Positions 23,801 through 36,700 of a DNA stretch of 64,000 nucleotides are shown piece by piece. A program made the position numbers and the translations under genes. The notes beneath the pieces are model-generated. The model saw only the letters and a list, made by a program, of their open reading frames with translations, made no database searches and was not told where the DNA came from. The stretch is from Pratylenchus scribneri (taxonomy: Eukaryota; Nematoda; Chromadorea; Rhabditida; Pratylenchidae), in the NCBI GenBank assembly GCA_030063045.1, contig JAQSEB010000020.1:1054001-1118000 (forward strand). The letters are read 5' to 3'. Numbering within the stretch: position 1 is the first letter of the stretch; every line of letters starts with the position of its first letter.

Positions 23801-26800
23801 GCCGTAAGACTTTCTATATCCATAGGATAATTCTTTAAATTTTTTATTTTAAAGTTTTCAGAATTTTTTGATCGAAAATAAATAATAAAATTATTTTTGA
23901 TTATTATTTTCATTTTCAGCATTTGGATGGACTGCATTTCCCGAGCCAATGCCGTGCGGCCACATTTCACCGGCAATCGGGTCGATGTGAAATCCTGGGA
24001 CAGGCAATTTCGCCCAATGGCCCACTCCAATATACACCAAATCCGGACTCACTCTATTTTGAGAAAATTTGCATACCCCGTAAGCCAATTTAGTTTTTTC
24101 AATATAATATTTATTCCATAGATGGTGATTTGCCCCTTGGCTGCGATGATGTGATCCATCGAATTCCGCAACATCATTTGGATCCACGCCGGGTGGCCGG
24201 CAGTGGAACAGTGCAAACTGCCAGCAGCCAACTTGAATGCATCCAAAAATGCATTCAAGCAAAGGTTGGAATTGGAATTGTACAGAAAATGTTAATTACA
24301 TAGTTTGGCGATTGTTCTAAAGAATTGGAGAGGAAAGAAAGCCAAAAGTTTAGAGCATATTTAAAAGAATTGGAGAGGAAAGAAAGCCAAAAGTTTAGCG
24401 CATCTTTAAAAGAATTGGAGAGGAAAAGCTAATCCTGGGACAATTATTGAGCCATGGAATTAAGTAAAATTTCCCATTTAAATAAAATCCAATTGTTAAA
24501 ACTAATTCACAAAAAGATTGGAATGGAATTTACAATCCAAAAAAAAATTAAAATGAAATTTCCAAAATGAATCTAAATTAATTAGTTCAGAAAATGTTAT
24601 ATAAATAGCCTCACAATTCTCATAAATGAATTTTGGAGGAAAAGAAAACTGAAGGCCTAGGGCATATTTGGTTATGAATTACTGTAAATGAAATAATTAA
24701 AAAACAATTTAAATATCCTAAAGGATTTTAAAAATAAATAACTTTGACTGATATTGTTAAAAGGTTGGCAATTGCATTCATTTTCATTTTCCCCAATAAA
24801 ATACTTTAATTTTAATGTTTTTCAATTCCCTAAAAAGGTTCGCCTTGGCTTTGAATGTGCCTCTGCCTCATATTTCTTCGATTGGCCCACACAGAATTGT
24901 TTCCTGACTCGATTCACTCGACTTTCACGGCCGGATATGTATTCGGCGGAACGCAAAGAATTGGTGGACTACATGGAAATGCCACCTTGCTTCCAACTTT
25001 CAACAGGTGGCCAATAAATTAACAATTAAAAATTTAATAAATCTTTATATCTTTTTATTTAGGAATTTATTATAAAAATTACCAATAAATAAGAATACTA
25101 AATATCAAAATAAAATTTTGTGTCATTGAAATTAGGATAAAAATAAATGGTATTTTCGGTAATTAAATTTTGAAAAAAAAGATTAAAAATTGGATTTAAT
25201 GGCCTTTAAAAATTGATCATCTTTTTGCCAATTGTGAAATGCATGCTATTAAAATTAATGGCACAAAATAAACATTTAAAAATGCGAAACAATCCTGTTG
25301 TACATATTTAAAAATTGATAAAAAAATTTTAGGGCAAATTTGAATTTATAAATATGAGTTCTTTGAATATCCAAGAGGATTCATCTTTATAATAGAAATT
25401 AAAACGCTCATAAGAAAAATGGTAGCAGAGAGCATGTTAAAAAGTTTAGAAAACCATCCATTAAAACTTAGAAAAATTATATAAAAATTTAGCCTTTTCA
25501 AAATTAATTTTTGGCCATTTTTGGGTAGTTTTACTGTCTTTAAAGATTGCTTAAAATTAAAATAATAAAATAACCCCTCCAATATCCCCTCAGGCCCTCG
25601 TCAACATGATTCACTCGCCATTGGCTGGAGTGCCTGCATTGGCGGCCTTCGATGGAGGAAAAAGGCGAATTGCACGGAAAATACGGTGCCAAATGAATGC
25701 ACCGAATCGGAGGCATGCACCACAGAAACGGGAATGGCATCTTCGACTACGTCATTGGTAACAAAATCGGTGGCCCCAAATATTGAAGTGGCAAAACGAT
25801 TTCGGGCACCCACTGTGGCTTCCAATGAAGCCAGGTAAATAACTTTTAATTTATCGAAAATATTGATATTGTCAAAAAAGGTATTTTACCGAAATGATTA
25901 TAATGGTTCAGAAGTTTATCCTAAACCCATATACTTTATATTCAATCATTAAATCTCATAAAGACGCTTCATTTAATTTTGTTTTGGTTGGGGTTTTTAT
26001 AATTATTTTGGTATTATTTACTCTTTTTTTGGCAAATTCAATAATCTTTTCACATTTTTCAATAAATTTTCAGCCTTTTCGGTGAGCAAGATTACGAACA
26101 TCAAAAAGAGATCAGCTTTTTTGGCCCACCGCATAGCCAACAGAGCAGAACAAAGAATGCGGCTTTGGCACAGAATGAAGATGGAATTGATAGATTTGAG
26201 GATATTGATGCAGATGAAGGCAATGAAAGTAAGAAAACATTGGGGATTGGTAACAATTTAATATTAAAATATTAGGAAAATTAAATTTAAAATTTTTCTC
26301 ATTAATTCTCTTCGAAACAGCCATTTTAATAGCTGGCCTATTATTGATTTTAACCATTCCGAAGAAATTGGGTACAGTAAATTCGTATGGCCTTTTAAAC
26401 CCCAAATAATATATTCAAAATTAAAAAAATATCAAATATAATTTATATCTAATGATAGGGAATTTATCGTTCTACAAAACCATACCAAAATCATCAAAAA
26501 TGGTTAGGATTGAAAGGAGTTATAAGCGATCAAAAATGCAGGACATTGATTGACTCAAGCGGCATTTTCCTTCTCTTCTTGAGAAGAAAAGAGAATACGG
26601 TATTGAAAATGAGAAAGGAATTTTCCCCTATGCCTGCGGCTATCATCATCAGAATAGAAGAAAAGGGCAATGAAAAGTGACCACCCACCACCGTATCCCC
26701 TTTCTCTTTGATTCCTTTTTCTAATTCAATGATTCATAACTTCCTTCAATCCTAACCGTTTTTGATGATCTTGATATGGTTTTGTAGAGTGGAAAATTTC

Positions 26801-27142
26801 CTATCTTTAGATATAAATAATATTCCATAAATTATTCATTTTAAATATAATATTTTGGATTTAAATGAATTATAAATAAAATAAAGTTAAATAAATTTAA
26901 CTTTTCAAAAGAAAAATGCATTTCATAAAATTTAAAACAAATAAATATTTATTCCAAATTTCACAGATGAAATTCTGCCTGAACCATCAACCCCAGGCAC
27001 CAATAATTGCGATCCCCGACTTCAATGCTGTCCCATCGAAGATTTGGACGGTCCAAAGGGAATTGTGCGTGGATGTTCCCTGGGAACACGGCAATTGGCC
27101 GATGGCCGAAAAGTCAGCTGCGTTCCGGATAAATGCCAATAA
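20874..27142 (+). CDS. Secreted cysteine-rich protein with PAN/apple-like modules
   Basis: Exons 20874-20961, 21449-21758, 22453-22797, 23160-23427, 23624-23803, 23920-24079, 24122-24264, 24838-25006, 25594-25834, 26074-26228, 26967-27142 give 744 residues in continuous phase. Residues about 1-29 form a signal peptide (hydrophobic FISLLFIAFFG). A Gly/Tyr/Ser-rich stretch follows. Cysteine modules of PAN/apple type come next, one with ECQRHCLNAAPRCHSF (across exons 2-3), others at 23700-24080 (CLHVCRQNA...CRAATFH...GRCEI) and 24230-25000 (CIQKCIQAK...FECASASY...NCFL). Then come an acidic, low-complexity region and a Cys-rich tail ending CVPDKCQ. Nematode PAN proteins occur in apical extracellular matrix; the convergent cuticlin fits that, but the exact orthologue is not recognised. 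Intron 21759-22452 is GC-AG (AG|GCAAGT). The start is the first ATG before the signal peptide. Confidence 0.8.
21105..21400. repeat. Family B foldback copy
   Basis: In PAN-gene intron 20962-21448. CTCAACAATGTAACAACT and AAATGTCCTCTAAAAAATGG on the left face the inverse GCCATTTTAGGC...GCCTCGCTTAGC on the right. Confidence 0.65.
21830..22190. repeat. Family A foldback copy 6
   Basis: In the GC-AG intron 21759-22452. It opens CCCAACTTGATGCCTTTCTT, contains the arms TCAAATTAAAGTAAAAACTT and AAAAGTCTGCTCTTTAATTT, and closes AAATGACGACAAGTTTGG. Confidence 0.7.
24310..24432. repeat. 45-bp tandem repeat, about 2.7 copies
   Basis: AATTGGAGAGGAAAGAAAGCC plus AAAAGTTTAGAGCATATTT is repeated head to tail with few changes inside PAN-gene intron 24265-24837. 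Confidence 0.85.
26445..26830. repeat. Family D foldback, about 380 bp
   Basis: In PAN-gene intron 26229-26966. Left arm TCTACAAAACCATACC...ATGGTTAGGATTGAA is matched inverted by TTCAATCCTAACCG...GATATGGTTTTGTAGA on the right. Related right-arm sequence recurs at about 61055-61125. Confidence 0.75.
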
Positions 27143-27499
27143 AAAATTGGGCAAAATTAATTTAAACATTTAAATTTGTTAAAATTTTTATTCCAAATTG
27201 ATTGATGTGAAAGAACGGCGGAAAGAGCACAAAAATAAAATACAAAACACATATTTTTAATCAAAAAAAAATTATTAATATTTGTTCTAAATTAAAAGTG
27301 GAATAAATTGTATTTGAAAAGGAAAAAGTCAAATTTTAAATGGAAAATTTGTAGCAAAAATTATTTTTTTATAAAGTTAAAAACATTTTTGGGTTGAAGG
27401 AGAGATTCAGAATCAAAAAATGAAATTCATTTAAAGCCAAAAAATATTGTTAGTGGGGGGAATGAGCACCCGAGGGCCAAAAATGTAGTATTTTAGAAT

Positions 27500-30400
27500 T
27501 TATCGTTTGAGAAACAGTGTGCCCGGCGAAATGTGGCATCCGCCGGTGGAGGCCACCCCAGAAGAACGGCCAATGGATCCGGCACTGGAACAGGCAGAAA
27601 ATAGTTCGGCTCCATCTCGATTCCGTCTGCAATGGAAAATTTAGAAATTTGAGATTTTGATTATTGAGATTTGAAATTCTTGGGAATTGTTCTGTTTTCT
27701 TTGTGAAGGTCTCATATATTTATAGCTTAAACCTAAAATGAAGTGCTTTTTACTTTAGTTGAGAAATAATAAAGCTTGTTTACCGAGAAATATTTAATTC
27801 AGCCTATTTTCCAGAAAATGTTTTGTTTTCCTCTAATTTCTTTCGGAAATATTAAATTCCACTGTTTTCCAGTAAAAGTTTAATTTTGCCATTTTCCCGG
27901 AAATATTTAATTCCTTCTATTTTTAGGAAAATATTTTATTCCTCTTGGTGCCGTATCATAAAATTGTGGTAAAGTAAAGCCCAAATAGAAAGGAAAGAAT
28001 CCGGTAAACAATGGAAATTCGCGAATAAATCGATAGTCAATTAGATCATTGTATTATAATTTTATATGAAAAAATTAACTTACTTATATTGTCTGCAAAT
28101 TGCATGGCCAACAATGGCTGAAGCCAGTCCAAATATCAACAAAACGAGAATGGCCAATGCGGCAAAAAGTACGGAACTGATGCATACGGCCGATTGGCCT
28201 GCAGGCGCAAATAAATTTGCTAAAAATATATGAAAATTATTAGAAAAATAATTTAATTTTTTACCATTTTTGGAGGCGGATTGTTTCGCCAATTGTTGTC
28301 GATCATCGCCCTCCTCCTCGCCTTCCACCGGTTCATCCAACACAAAAACATATTGCGAAATTAAATCCGCATCCACAGTGCGCGATGTGGGGGAATGACG
28401 ACGAATCTAAAATAGAGAGAAAAATTTTTGTGCCCAAAAATTGTGCAAAAATACTCGATTTTTTGCAATGGAAATATTATTTTTTGGATCATCGCGCGAA
28501 TTCTGGAAACGAACACCTTGGCAATCGGGAGGCTAAACAAATGCAAAAATTGTGATAAATTATTTAATTAATTTCGATTACAGTAATGCCGGAGCATCCA
28601 TCGTCCGCTTTGACGCACAATTTGATTTCGCATGAGAAGCGGACACCCAGACGATCACGGAACTGCGAGGGAATGATGGGTTGTGAGAATATTTTTTGAA
28701 ATGAGTGTAAGGCAAACTTTTTGGTTTATCATACATTTTGTTTTGCAAAAATAAAATTATCTTGTTTAAGATTCTTATGTTCCGAGACCTATAAACCATA
28801 ATCTACTTTTGTGGCAAATTTATATGTCCTCAAAAAAGTCGATAAATTTAAATTCAATATTTCCTAGTCAATCAACAAAAAAGGCACTAAATGCTCTCAC
28901 CTTGAATACATAGGATTCGCGATAGGCTAAATTCAGCGCCTCCGAATAGGTTGGATCGCCCAGCACATTCGGATCCTTGTGGCAACTGTGTGAAGATGAT
29001 GGATTTAGGGTGGATTTGAGAATTTTTTTTTCCCATAAATCCAAAATAGTATTTTTACCCCCTTTCGTCGATCACTTGCACTCGATCGCCTTGGCCATCT
29101 TCCACATAGCAACTGTGCACCAACATTCCGTACATATCTTTAAATAATAATGATAATTTTAACAATTTTATTCTTTCCACATTTTTTCCTCCATAAATAA
29201 ACCCAAAAGTTTAGCTTTCTCACCCGAATCGCATTCCCAACGATGCACGATGAGGTCACCGACTCGCGCAAATTTGAGTATTTCCCCGTTGAGTTCATCC
29301 TTTCGAATTGTGTAATGACAAATTGGCGCGGGCATATCATTTTGGACGGTGTCCGGTGTCACATCCCTGAGAACGGAATTTTATATTTTTATACTTTTTA
29401 CTCTTGTTTGATAAAATTTTCGTTTGAAAACATCTTATCAGTAAATTGGGTATTGATTTGATAAAAAAGGATGCAAAAAAATGGCCATAACTTTTTTGCC
29501 ACTTAACTTTGATCAATGATATTATTATCAAAATATTTATGCGTTTTTATTAGCCCAAATGATATAAAAATTTAATAGATTGGAAGATTGCTGAGATATT
29601 GGCCAATGTCAAAAATTAAGGTAGTTTTAATTAACAAGCAAGCAATTATAACAGATGACTGATGAGAGGGAAAATCGCCTAATTTCCAAATATAGACTTT
29701 CACATTTTTAATTTAATTTTTATAAATTTTAGCAGTCTCCTTCCTATTAAACATACCAAATACAAAGATGAAGTATGAGAAGAAATAATAAATTGCGAAT
29801 TGAGATGATATTGCCAAATTTATGAAGCATATTTTTTGACTGATTATGAAGAATTCTATTTAATATCTTTTTTTGACAATTTATTATGTCTAGAATATTT
29901 TTGGGCTGATGAATTCTATTTAATAATTTTTACTTTTTTTATTGACAATTTATTATGGCCATTGGCAACATTTTTATGAATAAAAATAGTAGAATAGCCA
30001 CTGGCCAAAATGGTCATAAAAAGATGAAGGAAAGGAATGGACGCCACAGAAGCCCTTGGAGAGGCCGACGTAATTATTCGAGGGGAAATAAAGGTAAATT
30101 GCCCAATTGTGAAAAAAGGTTGCGGCGATGGATAGATAGATTGCCCCGTGAAATAAAGCAGATAATGAGGAAGTTGGGGCTTGGGTCTTATGGGGCAAAA
30201 ATGACCAATCCATATTTGGAGAATGTTATTTGAATTATTTCTGAGCGTAAATGTTGGCAACAGCCAACAGGTGTTTTTTCTTCTCATTTTACAATGGCTT
30301 TTTTAACCTAAAAAACAATTCCCCTCAAAAAAAATTTACCCCACAGTCATTCCGGCATCCACATCTTGGTCCGCCTCCCGGTACATACAATTGATGTGGA

Positions 30401-31579
30401 AGGCACGATCCGTTTTAGTAACGAAAAGCTGCACAAATATTAAAAATTAAAAGAAAATAAATTTAATGAATTGGGCAACTTGATGAAAGGAAATGACCAA
30501 AACAGTGGAGAATTGCATGCCCTCGGGGCGAACCTGCAAAAATATTATTTGAACATGAATGGATACAAAAATCATTCAAATTTAAAAGGGTCATTGAAAA
30601 AACAGAGGCAAAAAATTTGCCATTGAATTGTTTATAATGCCTAAGCGCCTTTCCTATTTATCCTACTGTACTGTTTTCCCACTTTTTGCCTAATCGCTCC
30701 GTGTTACCCTATCAATCAAATATTGCCCCAATTTGCCTTTTTTTAAAGCCGCTCATTTTCTACCAAATCTATCATCATATTTTCCCGTATAAAAATAAAT
30801 AATAATATAAAGGTTCTTCCCCTCAAATCCCTATCCCGTTATTGGGGACTTTAGTAGGCCTCGAAAGCATATGCCCACTATTGTCTTAAACAACTTTTAG
30901 CCATAGATTAGGACTAATACTCTAATTTGATAAAATAAGAAATACTAAAAATGTTGATTTTTGTTTTTTATTCCATAATTTTTCTAAAGTAAAATTATGC
31001 GGACCATTCTTTGCCTGTCCATATTGCATGAGCCATGATGCAATCGAATGCCGCCTCGGCCATCGTGGTCGGCGCCGCCAGCTTGGCTGAAGTCCACTCG
31101 GCAATCTAAAAGTACAAAAATAAAATAATTCATTTAGGCCATTCCAATAATACTATAGGCAAAATTGTTCTTTTTCCCAGTCCAATTTCAATTTGATGGA
31201 TTTAACAAAGGATTAAACTATTTAAGTCATAGACGAAAAATTTATGAAATATTAACGAATTTTTATACCATTAATTAGCAATTAGCTTAATTTAATTTTA
31301 ATTCCCCCTATTTGATCTACCTGGATTATTATAATGCCCTTGGACATAAATTTTGCCGGTGAATGGCCGTTTTGTGCGGAATCGCATTTCAATTGTGTCC
31401 GGATGGCAACTGATGTTTGGTTGCCCCAACAGGGCATTGTCCAATTCGGGGATGCCAATGGCATTGGCCGAAGGAATGATTAGGAGAAGGAAAAAGGCAA
31501 AAATGATTATGAATGATGAGATGAAATTTAGTGGATGGGTGGAAATAGATGTTCGATGTGTTTGAGGCCGCCGATTCAT
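27500..31579 (-). CDS. Cuticlin: ZP-domain cuticle protein with C-terminal membrane anchor
   Basis: Exons (minus, 5' to 3'): 31321-31579, 31005-31105, 30480-30533, 30340-30428, 29224-29366, 29059-29137, 28901-28985, 28582-28662, 28455-28532, 28265-28406, 28084-28219, 27500-27626; 457 residues, all GT-AG. Residues 1-40 are a signal peptide ending SANA. The mature N-terminus IGIPELDN and FRTKRPFTGKIYVQG open a nematode ZP domain (to about residue 300) with the family motifs GGIRLHHGSCNMDRQRMV, MQFSTVLVISFH, RAFHINCMYREAD, CDSDMYGMLVHSCYV and VRFSCEIKLC. R323-I-R-R326 is a candidate furin site. A hydrophobic segment at about 385-407 anchors the precursor before a short cytoplasmic tail. Cuticlins are cleaved, secreted and polymerise in the cuticle; the specific CUT/CUTL orthologue is not settled. 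Stops of this gene and the PAN gene are 358 bp apart. Confidence 0.92.
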
Positions 31580-31744
31580 TTTTGGGCTGAGGCCTTTTGA
31601 ATTGATGAATCTAATTTTGTAATTTACCCAAATCTTTTTTAAATTAAAAAGTGGATATATTTATTTTAAAATAGTATTTAATTTGACGAAAAAATTGAAA
31701 TTATCGGAAAAAGAGTATTAATGCCAAAATAAAAATAATTAAAA

Positions 31745-32015
31745 TAGTTTAATGGTTTACCCTTGATTCACAAATCAAATATACCTACCCATTTTGGATA
31801 GAGCTGGTCAAGACGCATTGAATGGTATATAATTTGTTTGGTCAACAATTAAAGGGTATTAAACGGTTTAAAATTATTTTGGTTTAATGGTTCAAAACAA
31901 AATTCGAATTGGTCAAATCCAAACGAAAAATATATTCAAATTATGCCTTTCAATGAGATCTATCGATGGGTATATAAATATAAAGTTTGATAGTCTACCA
32001 TAAGCATCTGAAACG
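31745..32015. repeat. Family C element copy
   Basis: Upstream of the cuticlin start. It has GGATAGAGCTGGTCAAGACG, TATAATTTGTTTGGTCAACAA, AAAGGGTATTAAACGGTTTA and a GGGTATATAAATATAAAGTT terminus. Confidence 0.65.
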
Positions 32016-33084
32016 TTTAGGCAAATTCAAAAGGAAGGCATTTAACAACTGGAAAAACCGTAAAACAAAAACCGGAGGATTCAGTTAAATTAGAAAATAT
32101 TGGCGCATTCAATCTTGCTTTTCTGTTATAATGGAATAAGAATGAGGCAAAATAGAGGGAATGAACAGGTTTAATAAATAGGAAGGTAATTGTGTTTGGA
32201 GCAAAGGTAAAAATCCTGCTCAGCCGGCCACGGCTTTTGGCCATCCGCTTTAGTAGAATGGGTTTATGTGGAATGGAGAAATGGGGACATTTGTGCCCGA
32301 CTGGGATTGTTGCCCACAACCAGTGAACAATTTGATGACCGCGGGGGCTAATTACACTAAACAATTGTGGCTTTGGGCACAAATATAGCAGCTGACAGGG
32401 ATTGTGGGGCAAAAGGTTGAAACCCCTCCAATTAGCTTTATATGGGGACGGAAATGGGGGACAGGTGCGCGGTCATTTTTCGGGCGACAATAGGGGGAGA
32501 GAAAGGTGGAAAGAAAAAGAATGATTGGGATCGAATGACATCAAAAAGATTTAAAATGGAAATGCCGCAATTATGGACGCTGGTTTATAATGGATATTGG
32601 ATTGTACGGCGAATTTTGGACAAAATATTTGCATATGATTTAAGGAAGAAAAGATAGAGTATTAATTATAGAGTAGAAAGGATAGTTGCCATTTGCCAAA
32701 TATTCCTAATTATGATAAAATGTGGACATTTTCCTCAGTTTTATTGTTCTTTTCAATTTCATGCCTCACCTGCTATTTTGGAGGGCACAAAAATGGGAAA
32801 GGAAGATGCGCGAGGATTTAGAATAGACTGACCGATGAAAGGGTAAATAATTATTTTTGTGAGAAAATAATGGGGAACAGCAATTGGAGAATGGATGAGA
32901 AAATGAAAATGACCTTCAATTGTATGCCTTTTCTGCCCTTTTTGGGAAAGAAATCGAATGAGGAATCCCGTTATTTTTGTGGATAATTGATTGAAAAACA
33001 ATATAAAATAAAAGGAAATATTTAAATTTTCTGAAATGAAATCGCCAAAAAATGTTGAAAAATGCCGGAAAGGTTTTAACAATT

Positions 33085-33310
33085 CAGACCCCCAAATTTA
33101 TACTATTCAATAGATCCTAGTCGCATCTTTTGACTATGTTTGGATTGAGTTTAATCAATTCTAAAAAATGTTTAAACCGTTCAATACCCTTATTTTTGAC
33201 CAAATCATGACAAATTATATACCAATCAATGCGTCTTGACCGGCTCTATCCAAAATTGGGTATATGGTCTGGGAATGTACAATGTAGGACAAATCTTTAC
33301 CTAAACCATT
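33085..33310. repeat. Family C element copy (inverse orientation)
   Basis: TTTAAACCGTTCAATACCC, CAAATCATGACAAATTATAT and ACCGGCTCTATCCAAAATTG, the inverse of the copy 1.3 kb to the left. Confidence 0.65.
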
Positions 33311-36300
33311 AGGCAAATTCAATTAAATACTATCCTAATAAATGGATAAAATGAATAAAAATTATTAAAATTATTAAATTCATTTAAAGACAAGATTGAC
33401 TTCAATTCCAGCAGTAGGAATAAATTCTGATTTTGATGAAGCCAATATGTGTTCCTTTTAAATAATTTATATTCCCTAAGGAAATTAGAAGTGGGCGGTG
33501 ATCAAATCAAATAAAATTGAGGAAAAAATATGAATGACACAAAATCAAAGGCAAATATGTGCGGAATATGAATATAATTAATGCCAAAAATAATGAGATG
33601 AATGGAAGTTATTTATAAAGGAACAGTTCATTTCGACCTCGGGAAAATTACTCCGTCCACAAAGATGATAATGCCAAAGGCAATTTGGGATAATTGGCTC
33701 ACATCCATTGGATTATGGGGAAACGGGAAACTAATCAAAACGCAATATGAATATGAATATGAAGGTGAGGGGCCACGGATTGCAATTTGACGGGAAACAC
33801 AAACAGAAATGACCGTTGCACGAGGGCCGAGGAACGGATGAAAGGATGATGAGATGGGAAGGGGAAGAAATTTGCGGGAAGAAGAAGATATCCCCTCTTC
33901 TTCCTCTTCCTTTTCGCCACTCATCCTCTTCCAATTCCCTCCAATAGTCCCATTCAAAACGGCGCGGCAATCTTCCTTCCCCCAATGCATGCACATTCGG
34001 CCTCTCTTGCACAATTTCCCGTTTGCGTGTGCAAAATTTGCGCGAGCAAACAGAATATAGAGGTAGATATAAATGAGGATGATGAGTGAGGAAAGGTGGA
34101 TGAAGGGGATGAGAAGATTTGGACGAATTGAGGGGGTCATCATTCCTACGGATGATCGAAATGAGGGGAATGCGAAGAATGGGGGATTACGCCCTTATCC
34201 CACCATCATTGTGGACTCGGAGATGAACCCCAGCAGGAAAAATGGGAGGGAATGGATCTTTCGGATAATAATAATGTCTTTGGAGTACTTCCACGACCAC
34301 CAAAGATCATCATCCTCTTCCCCTCTCTTGCGCACATTGTATTCTCGGCTTCAAGTGCCAATGCGTGAGCCTCCACCCAAACGCGAAAATGGTTCCTTGG
34401 TAGAAGTGGACTTTGTGGGTGGCTGAGGTTTTAAGAAATGAAAACTGGACACAAAATGCTTCCCCACAAATATCTTTTGAGCTCTCAGAACTCATCAGCA
34501 TAGAGAAATTAGGAAAACGCATTTTGAAAGAAAAATGAAGGGAAAACGGAAAGGGGGATATGTAATTTACTGGATTTTGTAAGCAAAAATGATTTGAAGA
34601 ATAGTAGGATTTGGCCCTCCCATTTTGGCTTCATCATATTTTTCGCGCGGGTTTATAGGATAAAAAATCTTTTTTGGCCCCCTTCTTCTCAAAGTAACAA
34701 GGAAGGACTTTCCGGCGCCGACCTCGTGTGGAGACAAGGCCGGAATTGGCTGGGAATGGCACATAGATGGGAGGATCAAATTTCTTTAATTAGTTTCAGA
34801 TTTATTTGGGGAAAGGTGAGGGGATGGTTTGGTTCCAATTTGGGGGCACTGGACTGGCACGGCCCGTTGCTCATCAAACAATCCCGCAAATGTGGAATGG
34901 GGGCGCGGAAATTGGAAGAAGGTCAAAAAGAGGCCAAAAACGGGGATGAAATTATATTGGAATTGGGCGAATATGAATGAGATGGCGCCAAATGAATTGA
35001 ATTAATTATTTATGGAGTACTTTGATTGTGGCCTTGGCCTCCTTGATTTGATTATTCTCAATTGGATTGAACGATTGGGGCTAAATTGTAAATTGAGGGA
35101 TTTGCAATCCATTCCCGCATATTAATTTAGGCCATTTTGAATTGGCCGAATTAATACGGAAAAGAAAGGACGCGCGAAAAGCGCATTCAAGACTAACAAA
35201 AAGCAAAGGAGGGAATGGGCTATGGCCGATGATTGTTTACACCACAATTTGTGGCCGTGAGGAAAGTGGGAGGAAATGAGGAATGGGAGATCAACGCCAA
35301 GGTCCAATGAATATGAATATTGAAGGTTGGCCCCAATGGATAGATGGATTGAAAAGAACGAAAAGAGACCGGTGGTCATTGAAAAGGAGGGAAGTTGGCT
35401 GGGATAGGCAAAAGTGAGATTTGCATACAAATTCGAGAGGTGCGCATTGGCCGATTTTTGGATGGACGAGGCTCGTTGGCCTTCTCTCGACCATATTGTT
35501 TTGGATCGATTCAAATCAAATCATGGAAAAAAGGGTGGAAACAGTTTTGGCCAGAAAAAGCGGAAAGAAAATATTGGAATTGAACAATTTAATTAATAAA
35601 TGATAATTAAAAAGGAAAGAAGGCAATGTCAAATTAGCACTATAATGGTACCAGAATTGTGGGAATAAAATGGATAAAAGCAATTTAAGAAAAACTAATA
35701 AGGAATAACTATATTTATTCATGGAGAGAAAAAGTGGCTTTAATTAAAGTGAAATATTTTAATTGAGAACACAAATGAAATTTTAAATCTATTTTTGGAG
35801 TAAAATTGAGATTTCAAATGAATTTTGAGGAATTAGATTGTAATAAAAGATTGCCAATAAGAATGAAAAATACCCCTTATTTTAGCTTCATTGCGAACTT
35901 TTGTGCGAAGTTTGCCTTGAGGATTTTCGATTTTGCTTTGAAGGCCACATTGACCAACCAATGGATTGGACCAGAAAAGAGCCCGGAAATAGTTGAGAAG
36001 AAGATCGGAAACAATGAGAAAGCGCGCGGAACATTTAAAGGCGGAATGTGGGAAGGGAAAATTCCTTCGAGGATTGAATTTGAAAGCAAAAAGAGAAAGT
36101 GGCGCACATTCGGCTTATTCTTCCACCTCTACTAATAAAGCCAATCCATCATTCCATTCCTTTCGGCCAACTTGACCAAGACCAAGCTTTAAATTGAAGA
36201 CTGGGCTGGTTATTTGCGCAATTTTACGATCGGCCAGCCGGCCACCTAGCCAATCGGTTGACCCTCGCCAGTCAATTTGAATTTGAGGGGATGGAGAATG

Positions 36301-36526
36301 ATGATATGGAATGGAAAATGAAATGGGGATTAGGGTGGCCAATTTGAAATTATGAGGGCGATTTGATGGGGGCTTCAGAATTTGAAAATTAATGGATCAA
36401 TGATGCGCAGGATTAGTGGAAAGTGACCGAAAGAGGCAAATCTTTTAATTTTGCTTATATTATTTTAATTTCGGACTAATAAATTTGTAATTAGTGAAAT
36501 CAGAAGGATCAATATTGGGCCGCTTC

Positions 36527-36700
36527 TTATGTCCATAGCTCACCGAGGCGATAACCAATTTAGGAAGGCGATATGCCCTTTGAAAGCCTTAAATGTCTTC
36601 TAAAAAGTGGCTATCCTAATTTTAATGAAAACTTAAATAATTTATAAAATAAGCGGCTTTTCCTCGAAAAATTAAGGTTTATTACACTCGAAAACATTAA
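36527..36700. repeat. Family B half copy
   Basis: Left arm and centre only: GGAAGGCGATATGCCCTTTG, AAATGTCTTCTAAAAAGTGG, GCGGCTTTTCCTCG, GGTTTATTACACTCG. The inverse right arm is not found. Confidence 0.6.

Noticed and set aside
33628..34143. 171-codon minus-strand frame
   Set aside because: Overlapping frames of similar length on both strands, low-complexity Glu/Ser and Tyr runs, no motif, and no splice context; best explained by a stop-poor GC-richer island.
34594..34980. 128-codon plus-strand frame
   Set aside because: No motif, no ATG context or introns consistent with a gene, and a comparable frame on the other strand.
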